A model generated the notes under the pieces. That model was not told the DNA's origin, did no database searches, and saw only the letters and a list, made by a program, of their open reading frames with translations. Shown here one piece after another: positions 34,527-43,827 of a DNA stretch of 64,000 nt. The stretch's first letter is position 1. Every line of letters starts with the position of its first letter. The position numbers and the translations under genes are program-made. Source of the DNA: Embleya sp051903075 (GTDB lineage Bacteria > Actinomycetota > Actinomycetes > Streptomycetales > Streptomycetaceae). Location of the stretch: assembly GCF_051903075.1 (NCBI RefSeq), contig NZ_CP182423.1, positions 2,108,001-2,172,000 on the forward strand. The letters are read 5' to 3'.

Positions 34527-37442
34527 TCAGATGCCGGCGTCGCTGAGTTCGGGGTCGTCGGCGTGGTTGCGGCGGGCGTCGAGTTCGTCCTGGGCCAGGC
34601 CGAGGAGGCGTTGGCCGGTTCGGCTGCTGACGCCGAGGCGGCGGCCGACCTCGGCGCCGGTCACGTCGGCTTCGGCGGCGAGGAGGGCGACCAGTCCGAG
34701 GATCCGGGGGTCGCGACGTGCGGCGCTGGTGAGCGGGGTGCCGTCGACGGCGTGGCCCTGGCGCGGGAAGTCGTAGCCGGGCGTCGCCTCGACGGCGGGG
34801 GACGCGGTGTCCGAGGGCGCTGTGTCGGCATCGGCATCGGCGACGGCGCTCCGGCGGTCGGCCCCCGTACCCTCGGTCGCTCGTGGTTCGGGGATCGTGT
34901 TCGGCGACGGCGCGTCGGCCGGGAGTACGTCCGACACCGTCGGCCGCGTCGCGGCCCGGCGGCGCGCCGTGTCGGCCTGGGCGTCCCGGGCGGCCTCGGC
35001 GCGAGTCGACCCACTGCGCGCATCGGAACGCGGCGCAGGGCCGTCGGCGCGCCGTCCCCGATCCGCGCCCGCATCGTCGTCGTGGGGAGCATGCGCCTCA
35101 CCCGGTGACCCGGCCGCAGCCCGGTGACGCAAATCCGTGACGTCGGCCGCGATGGCGGCCGACGTATGGTGATGCACATCGCCCTCGGCGGGCGCCCGCG
35201 AAGCCCCCCGCGACCCGGCGCCCTTGGTGACGCCGACCAGCCCCGGATCCGGCGACACGACACCCTCGTCCCGGCCACCGTCCGCCGAGTCCGGCCACGC
35301 TACCGTCACGTCCCGCCGCCCACCGGCGCCCGAGCCGCCTCGGCGAACCTCCGTACCCTCCGGCCAATCCGCCACCACCCGGCGCCGCGCCCCGACACCG
35401 CCGGACGACACGGCAACGACACCGGCATCGGCATCGGCATCGGCATCGGCATCGGCCGCACCGGACACCGGCACCTGCCCACCCGTCTCCTCCGGCCACG
35501 CGGCCCCGGCCACGCCATCGGCCGACTGCCGGTGAATGTCCGACCCGCCATGCGCCGTCCCGGGCGACACGACACCAGCCTCACCGGACACCGACACCCG
35601 ACCCCTCGTCTCCTCCGGCCACGTGGACGCCGCCGCAACACCAGCCGGCCGCCGGCGAGTGTCCGACGCGCCATGCGGCGTACCGGACACCCCATGGCGG
35701 CCGTCCGCCTCCGTCGGCCATCCGGTCACCACATCGCGACGCGTATCAGCTGCACCGGACACGGGGCCACCGGACACGACGCCACCCGACACCGCACCAC
35801 CAGCCACGGCGACATTCGCCACCGGCCACTCGGTCACCAGGACGCCGCGTGCCGCCGAGTCGTCGTCGACCGGCTCCCGGCGGATGTCCGACGCGGTCGC
35901 TCGGCCGGCGGGCGCGTCACGGCCGACGGCCCCGCCCCCGGCACCCAACGGCACGACATCGGCCGCGTCCGTCGGCCGCCGGCGCATGTCCGACGCGGCC
36001 ACCCGACCGGCGGACACCTCATCGGACACACCACCGGACACCGCGACACCGGACACCGGCATCCGGCCGTCCAACTCCCCCGGCCGACCCGCCAACCGCC
36101 CGTGGATGTCCGAGGCGGCCGACCCGCCCGCAGGCACTTCGCGAGGTGCATGCGCAACGCCTCGCGACGCCACGCTAAGAGCGTCCGAGCCACCCGCGAC
36201 ACCGGACACAGGGACGCCCGTGGATGCGCCGGCGTCCGGGTGTCCGGTGTCCGACGAGGCGTACATCCCGTCGTCCGGACGCAGTCGACCCGGCCCCGCC
36301 ACCGCCTCGAATCGCCCTCGATCGTCGCCTACCTCGTGACGAAAGGGCCCGACTGCGGACACCACCGCCGATCCGTGGCCGAGATCGTCGTGTCGGCCAT
36401 CACCGTTCGGCGGCACCGCACCGGCGCCCGCGCCCGCGTCGCCCACACGCGGCCGTGGCATCCTCGGCGTCAGCGCGGCTTCACCCACTCGCGGGGCGGC
36501 GGCCCCCGGCGCAGGCCACGTCATCGTGGCCAACCGGCCGACGTCGACCAGGACTCGGAGCTGGGGAAGCACCGCGGCCTCCACCTCCGCGTCGGCCAAC
36601 CGCACCCGGGACGCGGTGCGTTGGGCAAAGGCCTCGGCGCGGCGATACCGGCGGTCGATCCCGCGTACCGACCGCGCCGACGCCCCACCCGTCCCGGCAC
36701 GCGCGTCTCTGGCCTCCGTGGCCTGGCGCAGCCGGTACAGCGCTCGTGCGGCACGCCGCTCCCGGACCCGCTCGGTCGCGTCGGCCGCGCCGAGGTGTTC
36801 GTCGCTCGCCAGTTCCGCCAGGACCAGGACCCGCTCGATCGGGTGCAACCAGCGGATCCAGCCCACCCGACGGTCGGCCCGCGCGGTCCGGGCGTGGCGC
36901 TCCTCGGCCAGGCCCAACTCCCACAACACCGCCGCGATCGGCGCCCAGATGCCCAACGCGAACATCTCGCCGAGGCCGGCCCCCTCGCTGGCCGACATCG
37001 ACGCCGACAACAGCGCCAGAACCCACACCAACGCCCCGGACAACCCCGCCGCCGCGCCCCGCGAGGCCCGCCGCCGGGCCCGCAACGCGCAAACCACCGC
37101 GGCGAAGTCCAGCGCGACGAAGGGCAGATACGCCCACGGCCCGGTCAGGCCCATGACGTCCCGACCGAACTTGCCCAACTGCGCCGCCGACAGGCCCGCC
37201 GCAGCGGCCGCGACGCCCGCCGTCAGCAGGTCTTCGACCCGCCGGCCGCGCCGATCCCGGGTCGCGGCCCGGTCGCTCTCCAGCGCCTTCCGGGACTCTT
37301 CGGGCAACGCGGCGACCCTGGCCCGCTCGGCGACGGCCCGGCGGCGGGCCCGTTCGATCAGGACGGCCGACGCGAGCACGACGAGGGCTCCGGCCAGGTA
37401 GGGCCAGTCCCGGGACCAGTCCCAGCGCGCGAGGTCCAGCAT
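34527..37442 (-). CDS. Large DUF2637-family membrane protein with variable repeat region and C-terminal HTH
   Basis: A 971-residue protein. The N-terminal 180 residues hold about five membrane spans (approximately 13-31, 72-90, 103-120, 130-146, 158-173) with 'GPWAYLPFVALDFAAVVCAL' and 'MFALGIWAPIAAVLWELGL', as in DUF2637 proteins of actinomycete plasmids and integrative elements. A basic helical region follows (about 180-310). About 500 residues are disordered with recurring 'GRMPVSGVA'/'ASDIRRRP'-like units. The end carries an HTH 'VTGAEVGRRLGVSSRTGQRL'. ATG ending at 37442 has AAGGAG 11 nt upstream. It is downstream of ParA/ParB-like genes and may link DNA to the membrane. Confidence 0.82.
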   Translation of the reverse strand: MLDLARWDWSRDWPYLAGALVVLASAVLIERARRRAVAERARVAALPEESRKALESDRAATRDRRGRRVEDLLTAGVAAAAAGLSAAQLGKFGRDVMGLTGPWAYLPFVALDFAAVVCALRARRRASRGAAAGLSGALVWVLALLSASMSASEGAGLGEMFALGIWAPIAAVLWELGLAEERHARTARADRRVGWIRWLHPIERVLVLAELASDEHLGAADATERVRERRAARALYRLRQATEARDARAGTGGASARSVRGIDRRYRRAEAFAQRTASRVRLADAEVEAAVLPQLRVLVDVGRLATMTWPAPGAAAPRVGEAALTPRMPRPRVGDAGAGAGAVPPNGDGRHDDLGHGSAVVSAVGPFRHEVGDDRGRFEAVAGPGRLRPDDGMYASSDTGHPDAGASTGVPVSGVAGGSDALSVASRGVAHAPREVPAGGSAASDIHGRLAGRPGELDGRMPVSGVAVSGGVSDEVSAGRVAASDMRRRPTDAADVVPLGAGGGAVGRDAPAGRATASDIRREPVDDDSAARGVLVTEWPVANVAVAGGAVSGGVVSGGPVSGAADTRRDVVTGWPTEADGRHGVSGTPHGASDTRRRPAGVAAASTWPEETRGRVSVSGEAGVVSPGTAHGGSDIHRQSADGVAGAAWPEETGGQVPVSGAADADADADADAGVVAVSSGGVGARRRVVADWPEGTEVRRGGSGAGGRRDVTVAWPDSADGGRDEGVVSPDPGLVGVTKGAGSRGASRAPAEGDVHHHTSAAIAADVTDLRHRAAAGSPGEAHAPHDDDAGADRGRRADGPAPRSDARSGSTRAEAARDAQADTARRRAATRPTVSDVLPADAPSPNTIPEPRATEGTGADRRSAVADADADTAPSDTASPAVEATPGYDFPRQGHAVDGTPLTSAARRDPRILGLVALLAAEADVTGAEVGRRLGVSSRTGQRLLGLAQDELDARRNHADDPELSDAGI

Positions 37443-38018
37443 CTGTACGACAACTCCTTCGTCCCGCGCGAGGCACGGGTCCGATTCGGGAAGTGCTCGT
37501 GTCCGTGGGTGATACGACCGCAGGAAAGGGCCCGAATCACCGGCGGGTGATCCGATCGAAGGTCGGCGCAACGTGCGATTCGGCCACCGAACCAAGCCCG
37601 CTCCCGGGGCAATCCGATCAGACGCCGCAGACATCCCGACCGCCACAACGCTCCGGACACAGGAACTCCGGCCACGCAGGAGCATGTACCGCCCAGGCCA
37701 CCCAAAGCCGCCCTGGCAGCAGCCCACCCGCAGCCGACCGAATCCCGGCGAGCCCAAACGAGTCCAAACAAGTCCAACCGCAGCGAAGCAAGCCCAACGA
37801 CGGCCGGCCAAATCCCGGCGAGTCCAAGCGAATCCAACCGAGTCCAATTGGACTCACCAAGGCACCGCCGCCGGCCGGCCACCATCGCCCAACAACCATC
37901 ACCAGGCAGCCCACTGCCACTGCCCGGCAACCACGCGACAGCCAAGCGTCACCCGTCAGCCATCAACAACCAACGGCCAACGACCACCCGTCAACCGCCA
38001 AACCGGCAACCACTCGCC
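37443..38018. other. parB-DUF2637 intergenic region, non-coding
   Basis: About 575 bp with no supported gene; it carries the half-site array and palindrome annotated at 37750-37855. Outside the array it is C/A-rich on the plus strand, with short degenerate direct repeats such as 'CCGTCAGCCATCAAC' near 37960. Confidence 0.7.
37750..37855. promoter_or_regulatory. Candidate parS/iteron array: 10-bp-phased half-sites ending in a 16-bp palindrome
   Basis: The half-site (G/A)A(G/A)(T/C)CCAA begins at 37750, 37760, 37770, 37790, 37820, 37830 and 37840, all on one 10-bp register. The last continues into the perfect palindrome GAGTCCAATTGGACTC (37840-37855). The block AATCCCGGCGAG plus following half-sites is duplicated 70 bp apart (37741 and 37811). 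Phasing on one DNA face is the pattern of partition centromeres and replication iterons. It lies between the ParB-like and DUF2637 genes. Confidence 0.7.
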
Positions 38019-38825
38019 CTACGCGCTCAAGGCATCCTCATCCGCGCCCCGCCCGCCCCGCGACCCGTCGCCGACGTCCCCATCCGCCTCCGCAAGCTCC
38101 CGTCGAACCTGGGCAACCTGCCGCTCCAATTCGTCGAGATACGCCACCGCCGCCGCGCGATCCTGCCGCGCGAGCGTACTCAGCCAGCGGCGCGGGATGG
38201 TGTCCGCGGCCTTGGCCGTGTAGTCGACCACCCGCTCGCCCTCGGGCTCCGCCGGTTCGATGCCGAGCGAATCGAGGTAGCGCCGCACCTGCTCAACCGC
38301 GGCGGCAGGCGAGAACGCATCCCCGATGGCGGCGACCGCACCCCGCAGCACCGACGCGGTCAGCGGCACGAACTCGGCCTCCGCGACCGTGCGATACACC
38401 GTCACCGCGGCCTCGTTCCCGTACCGCCCCGCCAGCGGGACCAGTTCGCGCACCTGGGCCTCGTTCACCGCCTTGAGTCCAATTGGACTCAACGCCTCGG
38501 CGATCGGCCACGCCTGGATCAGCCGGTCCGCATACCTACGCTGCATGTCCCAGCGATCGAGGCAGTACTCCTCGAAGCTCTCGTAACGCGTGCGGTACAA
38601 CCGCGCGTCGCGAACGATCTGAAGCGCCTTGCCCGCCGCCCAGAACGCGACCCGCAACGTCTCGATCGCCGCCTCACACGCGGCCAGTTGCCGCTGCTCG
38701 TCGTCGATCAGAACCGGGCTGTCCGACAACGGCCGGAACGGCGTGGGCAGTTCCTTGGCCATGTCGGCGGCGGTACGCAGTCGACGCGGCTCGGCGGCCG
38801 TCCGGGGGGTACGCTGCCGGCCCAT
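38019..38825 (-). CDS. ParB-like DNA-binding protein
   Basis: A 268-residue protein. Its central helix-turn-helix region 'YESFEEYCLDRWDMQRRYAD' then 'RLIQAWPIAEAL' (81-112) resembles the KorB/ParB HTH. The canonical N-terminal ParB nuclease-like CTPase motif (GxxRxxR) is not seen, so it is a divergent centromere-binding protein. The C terminus is a coiled-coil-like helix ('YLDELERQVAQVRRELAEAD') plus a Gly/Asp tail. Its ATG overlaps the ParA stop by one base (TGATG), so the two are translationally coupled. The palindrome TTGAGTCCAATTGGACTCAA lies inside the gene and codes for LSPIGLK. Confidence 0.75.
   Translation of the reverse strand: MGRQRTPRTAAEPRRLRTAADMAKELPTPFRPLSDSPVLIDDEQRQLAACEAAIETLRVAFWAAGKALQIVRDARLYRTRYESFEEYCLDRWDMQRRYADRLIQAWPIAEALSPIGLKAVNEAQVRELVPLAGRYGNEAAVTVYRTVAEAEFVPLTASVLRGAVAAIGDAFSPAAAVEQVRRYLDSLGIEPAEPEGERVVDYTAKAADTIPRRWLSTLARQDRAAAVAYLDELERQVAQVRRELAEADGDVGDGSRGGRGADEDALSA
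38473..38492. promoter_or_regulatory. Second copy of the palindrome, 20 bp, inside the ParB-like gene
   Basis: TTGAGTCCAATTGGACTCAA is a perfect 20-bp palindrome. Its inner 16 bp are identical to the site at 37840-37855. A parS site inside or beside parB is usual for ParABS loci. Confidence 0.7.
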
Positions 38826-39586
38826 CAGAGCGCCTGCTCGATCGCGAGGGCGAGCTTGTAGAAGTCCTCTCGGGCACGCAACGCGGTACCGCTCTCCTTG
38901 TATTGGGTGACCACGAGCCCGCCCTCCGCCGCATGAGCGTGGATCTTGTACTTGCGAATCGGTTCCCGCGCCCGCGGATATCCGCGTTCGTCTATCCACG
39001 CCTCGACCCGCGCCCGGTCGGTCTCACCGTCGCGCGGGTCCCACAGGTTGACCACCGCGATGTACGGGATCCCGCGCGGCTTGAGCACCCGCTCGATCGT
39101 GTACTCACTGGGCGACCAGCTCATGAACTCCGGCGTGATCGGTACCACCGCCAGGTCCGCCACTTCGAGCATGTCGCGCAGCGCGTCCGCCGCCGCGCCG
39201 TGGCCCAGCGGATCGGTGGCGAGTTCGGCCTCGGGGTCGGTGTCCATGAAGCCGGGGCTGTCGACCACGATCCGGGCAACGCTCGGGTCGGCCTTCAACT
39301 CGGCCAGCATGCCGGGCTTGCCCTTGGTGGACATGTAGTCGAACGGCAGCAGTTCCTCGGGAACGCGGTCCGCCCAGTCCTCCATCGACCCCTGGGGGTC
39401 GATCCCGCAGGCGACCACAGGCGCGTCGGCATCCGGATCGATCGGCCCGGTGGGGGTGAAGTTCTGACCCTGAACAGCGGCCAGATTCACCGCGATCGTG
39501 CTCTTGCCGACACCACCCTTGCGGTTGATGACGACCACGACTCTGGCTTTCGACGGCGGCGCCGTCGACCGGCGGGCAGGGCTCAT
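38825..39586 (-). CDS. parA: ParA-family partition ATPase
   Basis: A 253-residue Walker-type ATPase. The deviant Walker A 'NRKGGVGKSTIAVNLAA' (Lys23 and Lys28) follows 'ARVVVVI'. Switch I is 'ACGIDPQGSMEDWAD', Walker B 'ARIVVDSPGFMDTD'. 'LAVVPITPEFMSW' and 'IAVVNLWDPRD' complete the fold. ParA moves plasmid or chromosome DNA through a ParB partner. Start ATG ends at 39586 with GGAGGT 6 nt upstream. First gene of a parA-parB-(array)-DUF2637 unit. A second ParA, separate from the chromosomal oriC-linked one, is likely in this organism, suggesting plasmid or integrated-element origin. Confidence 0.9.
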   Translation of the reverse strand: MSPARRSTAPPSKARVVVVINRKGGVGKSTIAVNLAAVQGQNFTPTGPIDPDADAPVVACGIDPQGSMEDWADRVPEELLPFDYMSTKGKPGMLAELKADPSVARIVVDSPGFMDTDPEAELATDPLGHGAAADALRDMLEVADLAVVPITPEFMSWSPSEYTIERVLKPRGIPYIAVVNLWDPRDGETDRARVEAWIDERGYPRAREPIRKYKIHAHAAEGGLVVTQYKESGTALRAREDFYKLALAIEQAL

Positions 39587-39933
39587 CTGGGACCTCCGTT
39601 GGCTTCCCCATAACGGGTACTCGGACACCACCCAGCATGCCAGACCCCCACGGAGCAACCCCCATTCGGGACGAACGACACTCCGCAAGCCCGAACAAAC
39701 CAGCCATACCCCCACCGGAACACCCAATCAAAACCCGGACGCCCGCACCGTCCCGAACCCCAACGCCACCCCAAAGCCCGAGCCGCCCCAGCCAGTGCGA
39801 CCCCTGCGCAGGCGCAACCTCCCACATCAGCCCAATCGATGGCGCGGAGCAACCAAAACCCCAAACCACCAAGGCCAACCAATCACCGCCGCAGCCCCCA
39901 CACCCACCCGCCCTTGCATCCCTCCCATCCTCC
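39587..39933. other. Intergenic region upstream of parA, no gene recognised
   Basis: About 350 bp, very C/A-rich on the plus strand, between the start of parA and the 3' end of the hydrolase gene. It must hold the parA promoter; no clear consensus or palindrome was found. Confidence 0.55.
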
Positions 39934-40941
39934 TCAGCCCAACAAGAAATCAGCCACGTCCGCAAAGAACCGACCACCGGCCGCATCCGCCGCCGGCGAA
40001 ACAAGCTCCATGGTCAAAAACCCATGAACCATCCCGAGTTCACGCCGATGCCGAACCCGAACCCCAGCGCCACGCAGGCGATCCGCGTACTCATCCCCCT
40101 CATCCCGCAGCGGATCATGCTCGGCGGTCACAACCACCGCCGGCGGCAACCCGGCCAAGTCGGCGGCGAAAAGCGGACTGACCCCCGGATCGGCACGCCG
40201 AACAGGATCGGGCACGAGGTTCTCGACTCCCCACGCCACGGCATCCGTCGTCAGTCCCCACCCGGTCGCCTTCTCCCGCGTACTCGGCCGAGACAACGTC
40301 AAATCGGTATTGGGAAACGCAAGAAACTGCGCAGCCGGCATCGGCCCACCCGCATCACGCATCCGCAAACACACAAGCGCAGCCAAGTGCCCACCGGAAC
40401 TGTCCCCCGCAATCGCCGGCACCCCGACCGCACCACACAACTCACCCGCATGCTCCGCGGCCCACCGAAACGCCGCAACAGCGTCATCGATCCCGGCAGG
40501 CCAGGGATGTTCGGGCGCCAACCGATAGTCAACAGCCAACACAGCAACCCGCGCGGCAACAGCCAGTCGCCGACACAGCCGATCATGCGACTCCAAACCG
40601 CCGATGCTCCACATCCCCCCATGCACATAAACCACCAGCGGAACCGCATCGAGGGTCGGCCGATAAAGCCGACCCCGAACAGAAACCGCCCCACCCGCAA
40701 CCACATCAACGCCGGTCAACCCACCCAGCGCCACCCCACTCACACTCCGGCGGCCAACCTCAACATCCCGAACCTCGGCAAGCCCAGGCCCAGCCACCCG
40801 CCCGGCAACCCGCACCGCCTGCCGCCGCCGAACCTCAACCACACCCAATTCCCGAACCGAGGGCCCACAACCAAGCCGCTCCGCGTCCACATAGGCAGCA
40901 AGCTCACCATCAGCCAACCCACCAAAATCCCCATCACCCAT
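39934..40941 (-). CDS. Alpha/beta hydrolase, hormone-sensitive-lipase (HSL) family
   Basis: A 335-residue esterase-like enzyme. The HSL oxyanion motif is 'LVVYVHGGMWSIGG', the nucleophile elbow 'IAGDSSGGHLAAL' (GDSSG), the acid 'VVTAEHDPLRDEGDEYADRL' and the catalytic His 'LGMVHGFLTM'. All triad parts are present. It hydrolyses acyl esters; substrate unknown. Start ATG ends at 40941; an upstream ATG at 40989 would add 16 hydrophobic residues. Codon third positions hold more T and fewer C than in neighbours, and the coding strand is unusually G/T-rich, so it may have been acquired. Confidence 0.9.
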   Translation of the reverse strand: MGDGDFGGLADGELAAYVDAERLGCGPSVRELGVVEVRRRQAVRVAGRVAGPGLAEVRDVEVGRRSVSGVALGGLTGVDVVAGGAVSVRGRLYRPTLDAVPLVVYVHGGMWSIGGLESHDRLCRRLAVAARVAVLAVDYRLAPEHPWPAGIDDAVAAFRWAAEHAGELCGAVGVPAIAGDSSGGHLAALVCLRMRDAGGPMPAAQFLAFPNTDLTLSRPSTREKATGWGLTTDAVAWGVENLVPDPVRRADPGVSPLFAADLAGLPPAVVVTAEHDPLRDEGDEYADRLRGAGVRVRHRRELGMVHGFLTMELVSPAADAAGGRFFADVADFLLG

Positions 40942-41229
40942 AACCCCAACTCTGCCGGCCACCCCCACCACCCAGCCAACGATCCCCAAATACGCGAAGT
41001 CCGCGGGACGCCGGCGACACCCCCAATCCCGGCAATCGATTCACCGCTGTCTACGCGGAGGCTCGGCCGCAATCCTCTCCAAACCTTGCCAACATCCGCT
41101 TCACCCCCACTCGCACGGACACTTCGGCCGCGCCGAGGCACCCGTTTCGCGCCGTCAGCAATTCACCTCCGCCCATCGCTGGTGCCCTGCTTCAGTCAAA
41201 TGCGGCGGTTCGGCGACGCACACCCCGGC

Positions 41230-41694
41230 TCAGCCCGGATCCTCCGCTCCCGTGAGCAGTTGCAGGACCAGGGCTTCGGCTACCCACGCCTGCCATGCCT
41301 CGGGGCTCCGGCCGCGCCCGTGGACCAGGAGATGGTGGCCTTCGGGCGCGTACGGCAAGCGCCATGTCCGCCGCGCGGGCCGCATCGACACCGGCCCGCA
41401 GGTCGGTCTTGACGGCCGCCGACTCGGCCGGGAGCAGTTGTATGGCACACCGCTGGACCACCTTGGCCCGCCACCGCCCGGCCGACCCGCGAGGATCGCT
41501 CCCCCGGGGCCAAGTCCCGTGCGGCGGAGCCCGCTTGGAGGCGGATCCGGATGACGGGCGGCGCGGCCGGCGGCTCGGCCAGGCGCAGTCGTATGGCGTG
41601 CCGCTGGGCCACTTTGGCCCGCCGCACGGGCCCGGGTGGCGGCGGCCTTGGCGGCTCGGATGCCGGGTGGCGGGGATGTCTTCGAGGTCGCCAT
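41230..41694 (-). pseudogene. Broken gene of unknown function
   Basis: Pieces in different minus-strand frames fit one former gene. They are 'MATSKTSPPPGIRAAKAAAT' from the ATG ending at 41694, then 'AKVAQRHAIRLRLAEPPAA', 'KVVQRCAIQLLPAESAAVKT' and 'RAGVDAARAADMALA'. In a third frame comes 'APEGHHLLVHGRGRSPEAWQ' ending 'LQLLTGAEDPG' at the stop 41230. The AKV(A/V)QR(H/C)AI part is present twice (about 41437-41473 and 41590-41626), indicating an internal duplication. The last segment has normal codon bias, so decay is recent. Family unknown. Confidence 0.5.
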
Positions 41695-43017
41695 GTACCT
41701 GTTCGCGTCCGCTGCGTCTGCGAAGCGCGGGATCGGCGCCACCGGCGCCCGGGGTATCCGCCGGGGCGCATGCGTTCGCGCCGTGGTCGATATCCGTACC
41801 ACCCGGCGTGCGGGTGTGATCATCGGTGCGTCACCGGGGCGGGGTTCACGCCTTATGGATCGTGTGATGGTCGGGAAAACTTCGACAAGTACCCCATTGC
41901 CGGGGCGGATGGGGCGGGGCGGGGCGAGGTGAGCCGGGCCGGGTGGGACCAGACCGGATCGGATTCGAGCCGCACCAGACTGGTGAGGACCGTACCGGAA
42001 TCGAAGATCGTCGAGGCGTTGTTGGAGGAGGCGTTGAACCTCACGTCGATGGTGCCGCCGGGGAGCGGGCCGGGCGGAAGCGGGGTTGGCTCGGTCGGCC
42101 GGCTCGAGTGATGAAGCCAGGTTCGTACGGCCTGATCCGATCCGGACCAACCGGTCCGATCCGCCGGGAGGCGACCAGGCAAGCCATGGGGCGGTGACCA
42201 CAACCCTGGCGGTGGCGGTAACAACCACACCGCTGGCCCCGCAATCGGCCGGGTCAGCGGGCAACGGCCCCGCGACCCCGCCGGCGCCGACGGATGCTCG
42301 GGTGACTGGGGAGTCCGCCCGAGCACCGTCGGCCGCACACCCATCGGTCACATCCGTCGGCAAAGACGCCCCGACCAGGAACCCAAACTCCCGGAACCAA
42401 TGGTGGCCGCCCAACGCAGAACCGGAATTCCCCTGCCGAAACTGTTCAAGCGCCAAGCCGACCCAACATCACAAAACCAGGAACTGCCGCAACCGGCACG
42501 AGCATCCAGGAACTGCCGGGAGTCCGGAGCAAGCTGTACAAAGGCGGTGACGAGCCCACCGAACTCCACCCCCACGTCGGCGAGATGGCCCTCCCGCCCC
42601 GACCGTCCCCATATCCGCCCGGCGCGCGACAACCGCCGTCCGGCTGCCCCTACACACCTGACCGCATCGCCCACTCATGCCGGCGACCATCAACGCACAC
42701 ACCGCCGAACCGCAGGCAGGTATTCACCAAACACTCCGGCATCGACCCGGCGGATGCCGTCGCCACCGGCCGCGCAGCCCCCGGAGTCCGGCCCCGGTCA
42801 CAACCGGCGACACCCACTCCATCGACGAGCCCTGCCCGCTCCACCATCAACGCCGACCCAGGCACCCACCACGACCGAATCGTGGGCCCGGCCCACACGG
42901 CCCCCTCCCCGGACGGGCCCCTTCCCGGCACACCCGCCCCCACCCGAATCGAAGCAATCATGCCTCGGTGCGGCGCAATTCCCCGGCGCAACGCGCTCGG
43001 GCGGGTTGGCGGCAGCA
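41695..43017. other. 1.3 kb without recognisable genes
   Basis: No domain, no good start and no sustained codon bias on either strand. An imperfect inverted repeat GATCCGGACC-AACC-GGTCCGATC lies near 42138-42160. Confidence 0.5.
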
Positions 43018-43740
43018 CTATCGGGCGTGCCGCGTAAGCCCGAACAAAGCGCCGGTGGGATCGCGCAAGACCACATCTGCGTCGGACTCCCGGCGAACCA
43101 CGGTCGCACCAAGCCGTCGAGCCCGCTCCGCGCCGTCATCAGGGCTGTTGCCGGCGAAACGAACCAGCCACAGTGATCGCTGCGCCGTTCCTTTCCCTGG
43201 CGGCGCCCCGGTGGCGGCGATGGAGTCGTCCGGCAACCGGAACTCGGTGCACCCAGGGTCGAAGTCCCAGTGCAGCGCCGGTCGGTAGAAGGCGGCGGCG
43301 TGCGCGGTGCGGTCGGTAAGAAGGCTGATGCCCGCGAAAGTGCCCGGCTCGTGGGCCAGGTGCATGCCGTCATGCGTGCCCGGCTGCCACAGTGACAGTG
43401 GTGCGCCGACGGGATCGAGCGTGACGGCGGCGTAGCCGAGCGTCCCAACCCGCGTGGGTGCCACGACGATTCGGGCGCCCAGGCTCGCGAAGCGGGTGGC
43501 GACGGCTTGGATGTCCGACACGGTGACGTTGACCGTCCAGTAGGGCGCGCCGGCGTCCTCGGCCGGTCCCAGGGCGGCGACGAGACGTCCGCGCAGTGTG
43601 CAGAGCCTGTAGCCGTCGGAGTCCGGTGGGGCGACGTTCCAACCGAACAGCGCGGTATGGAACGCCGCCGTCGTCTCCATGTCGGGGGTACCGAGGTCGA
43701 TCCAGCTCACGCTGTTCTCGGGGTGCCGCGTGATGTCCAT
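43018..43740 (-). CDS. VOC-family protein (glyoxalase/bleomycin resistance-like), two domains
   Basis: A 240-residue protein with two tandem VOC modules. The first opens 'SVSWIDLGTPDMETTAAFHT' and 'ALFGWNV' and ends 'DPVGAPLSLWQPG'. The second runs from 'FAGISLLTD' to 'VVLRDPTGALFGLTRHAR'. This two-module form is like the mycobacterial Cfp30B/27-kDa antigen group. VOC folds hold a divalent metal, but conserved His/Glu ligands are not obvious here, so enzymatic activity is uncertain. It lies 87 bp upstream of the end of the YdhR-like gene on the same strand, probably one transcript. Confidence 0.9.
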   Translation of the reverse strand: MDITRHPENSVSWIDLGTPDMETTAAFHTALFGWNVAPPDSDGYRLCTLRGRLVAALGPAEDAGAPYWTVNVTVSDIQAVATRFASLGARIVVAPTRVGTLGYAAVTLDPVGAPLSLWQPGTHDGMHLAHEPGTFAGISLLTDRTAHAAAFYRPALHWDFDPGCTEFRLPDDSIAATGAPPGKGTAQRSLWLVRFAGNSPDDGAERARRLGATVVRRESDADVVLRDPTGALFGLTRHAR

Positions 43741-43827
43741 CGAGATGCCTCTCCGTTGGCGCCGCCGCCCCGGCAGTGGAAGCGAAGCAGTGTCCGAAGC
43801 CGACTCGGCGGCGACCTGCCTGCGTTG

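Noticed and set aside
34000..41700. Complete integrative element or plasmid
   Set aside because: parA, a parB-like gene and a DUF2637 gene are present, but no integrase, replication initiator, tra gene or attachment repeats were seen.
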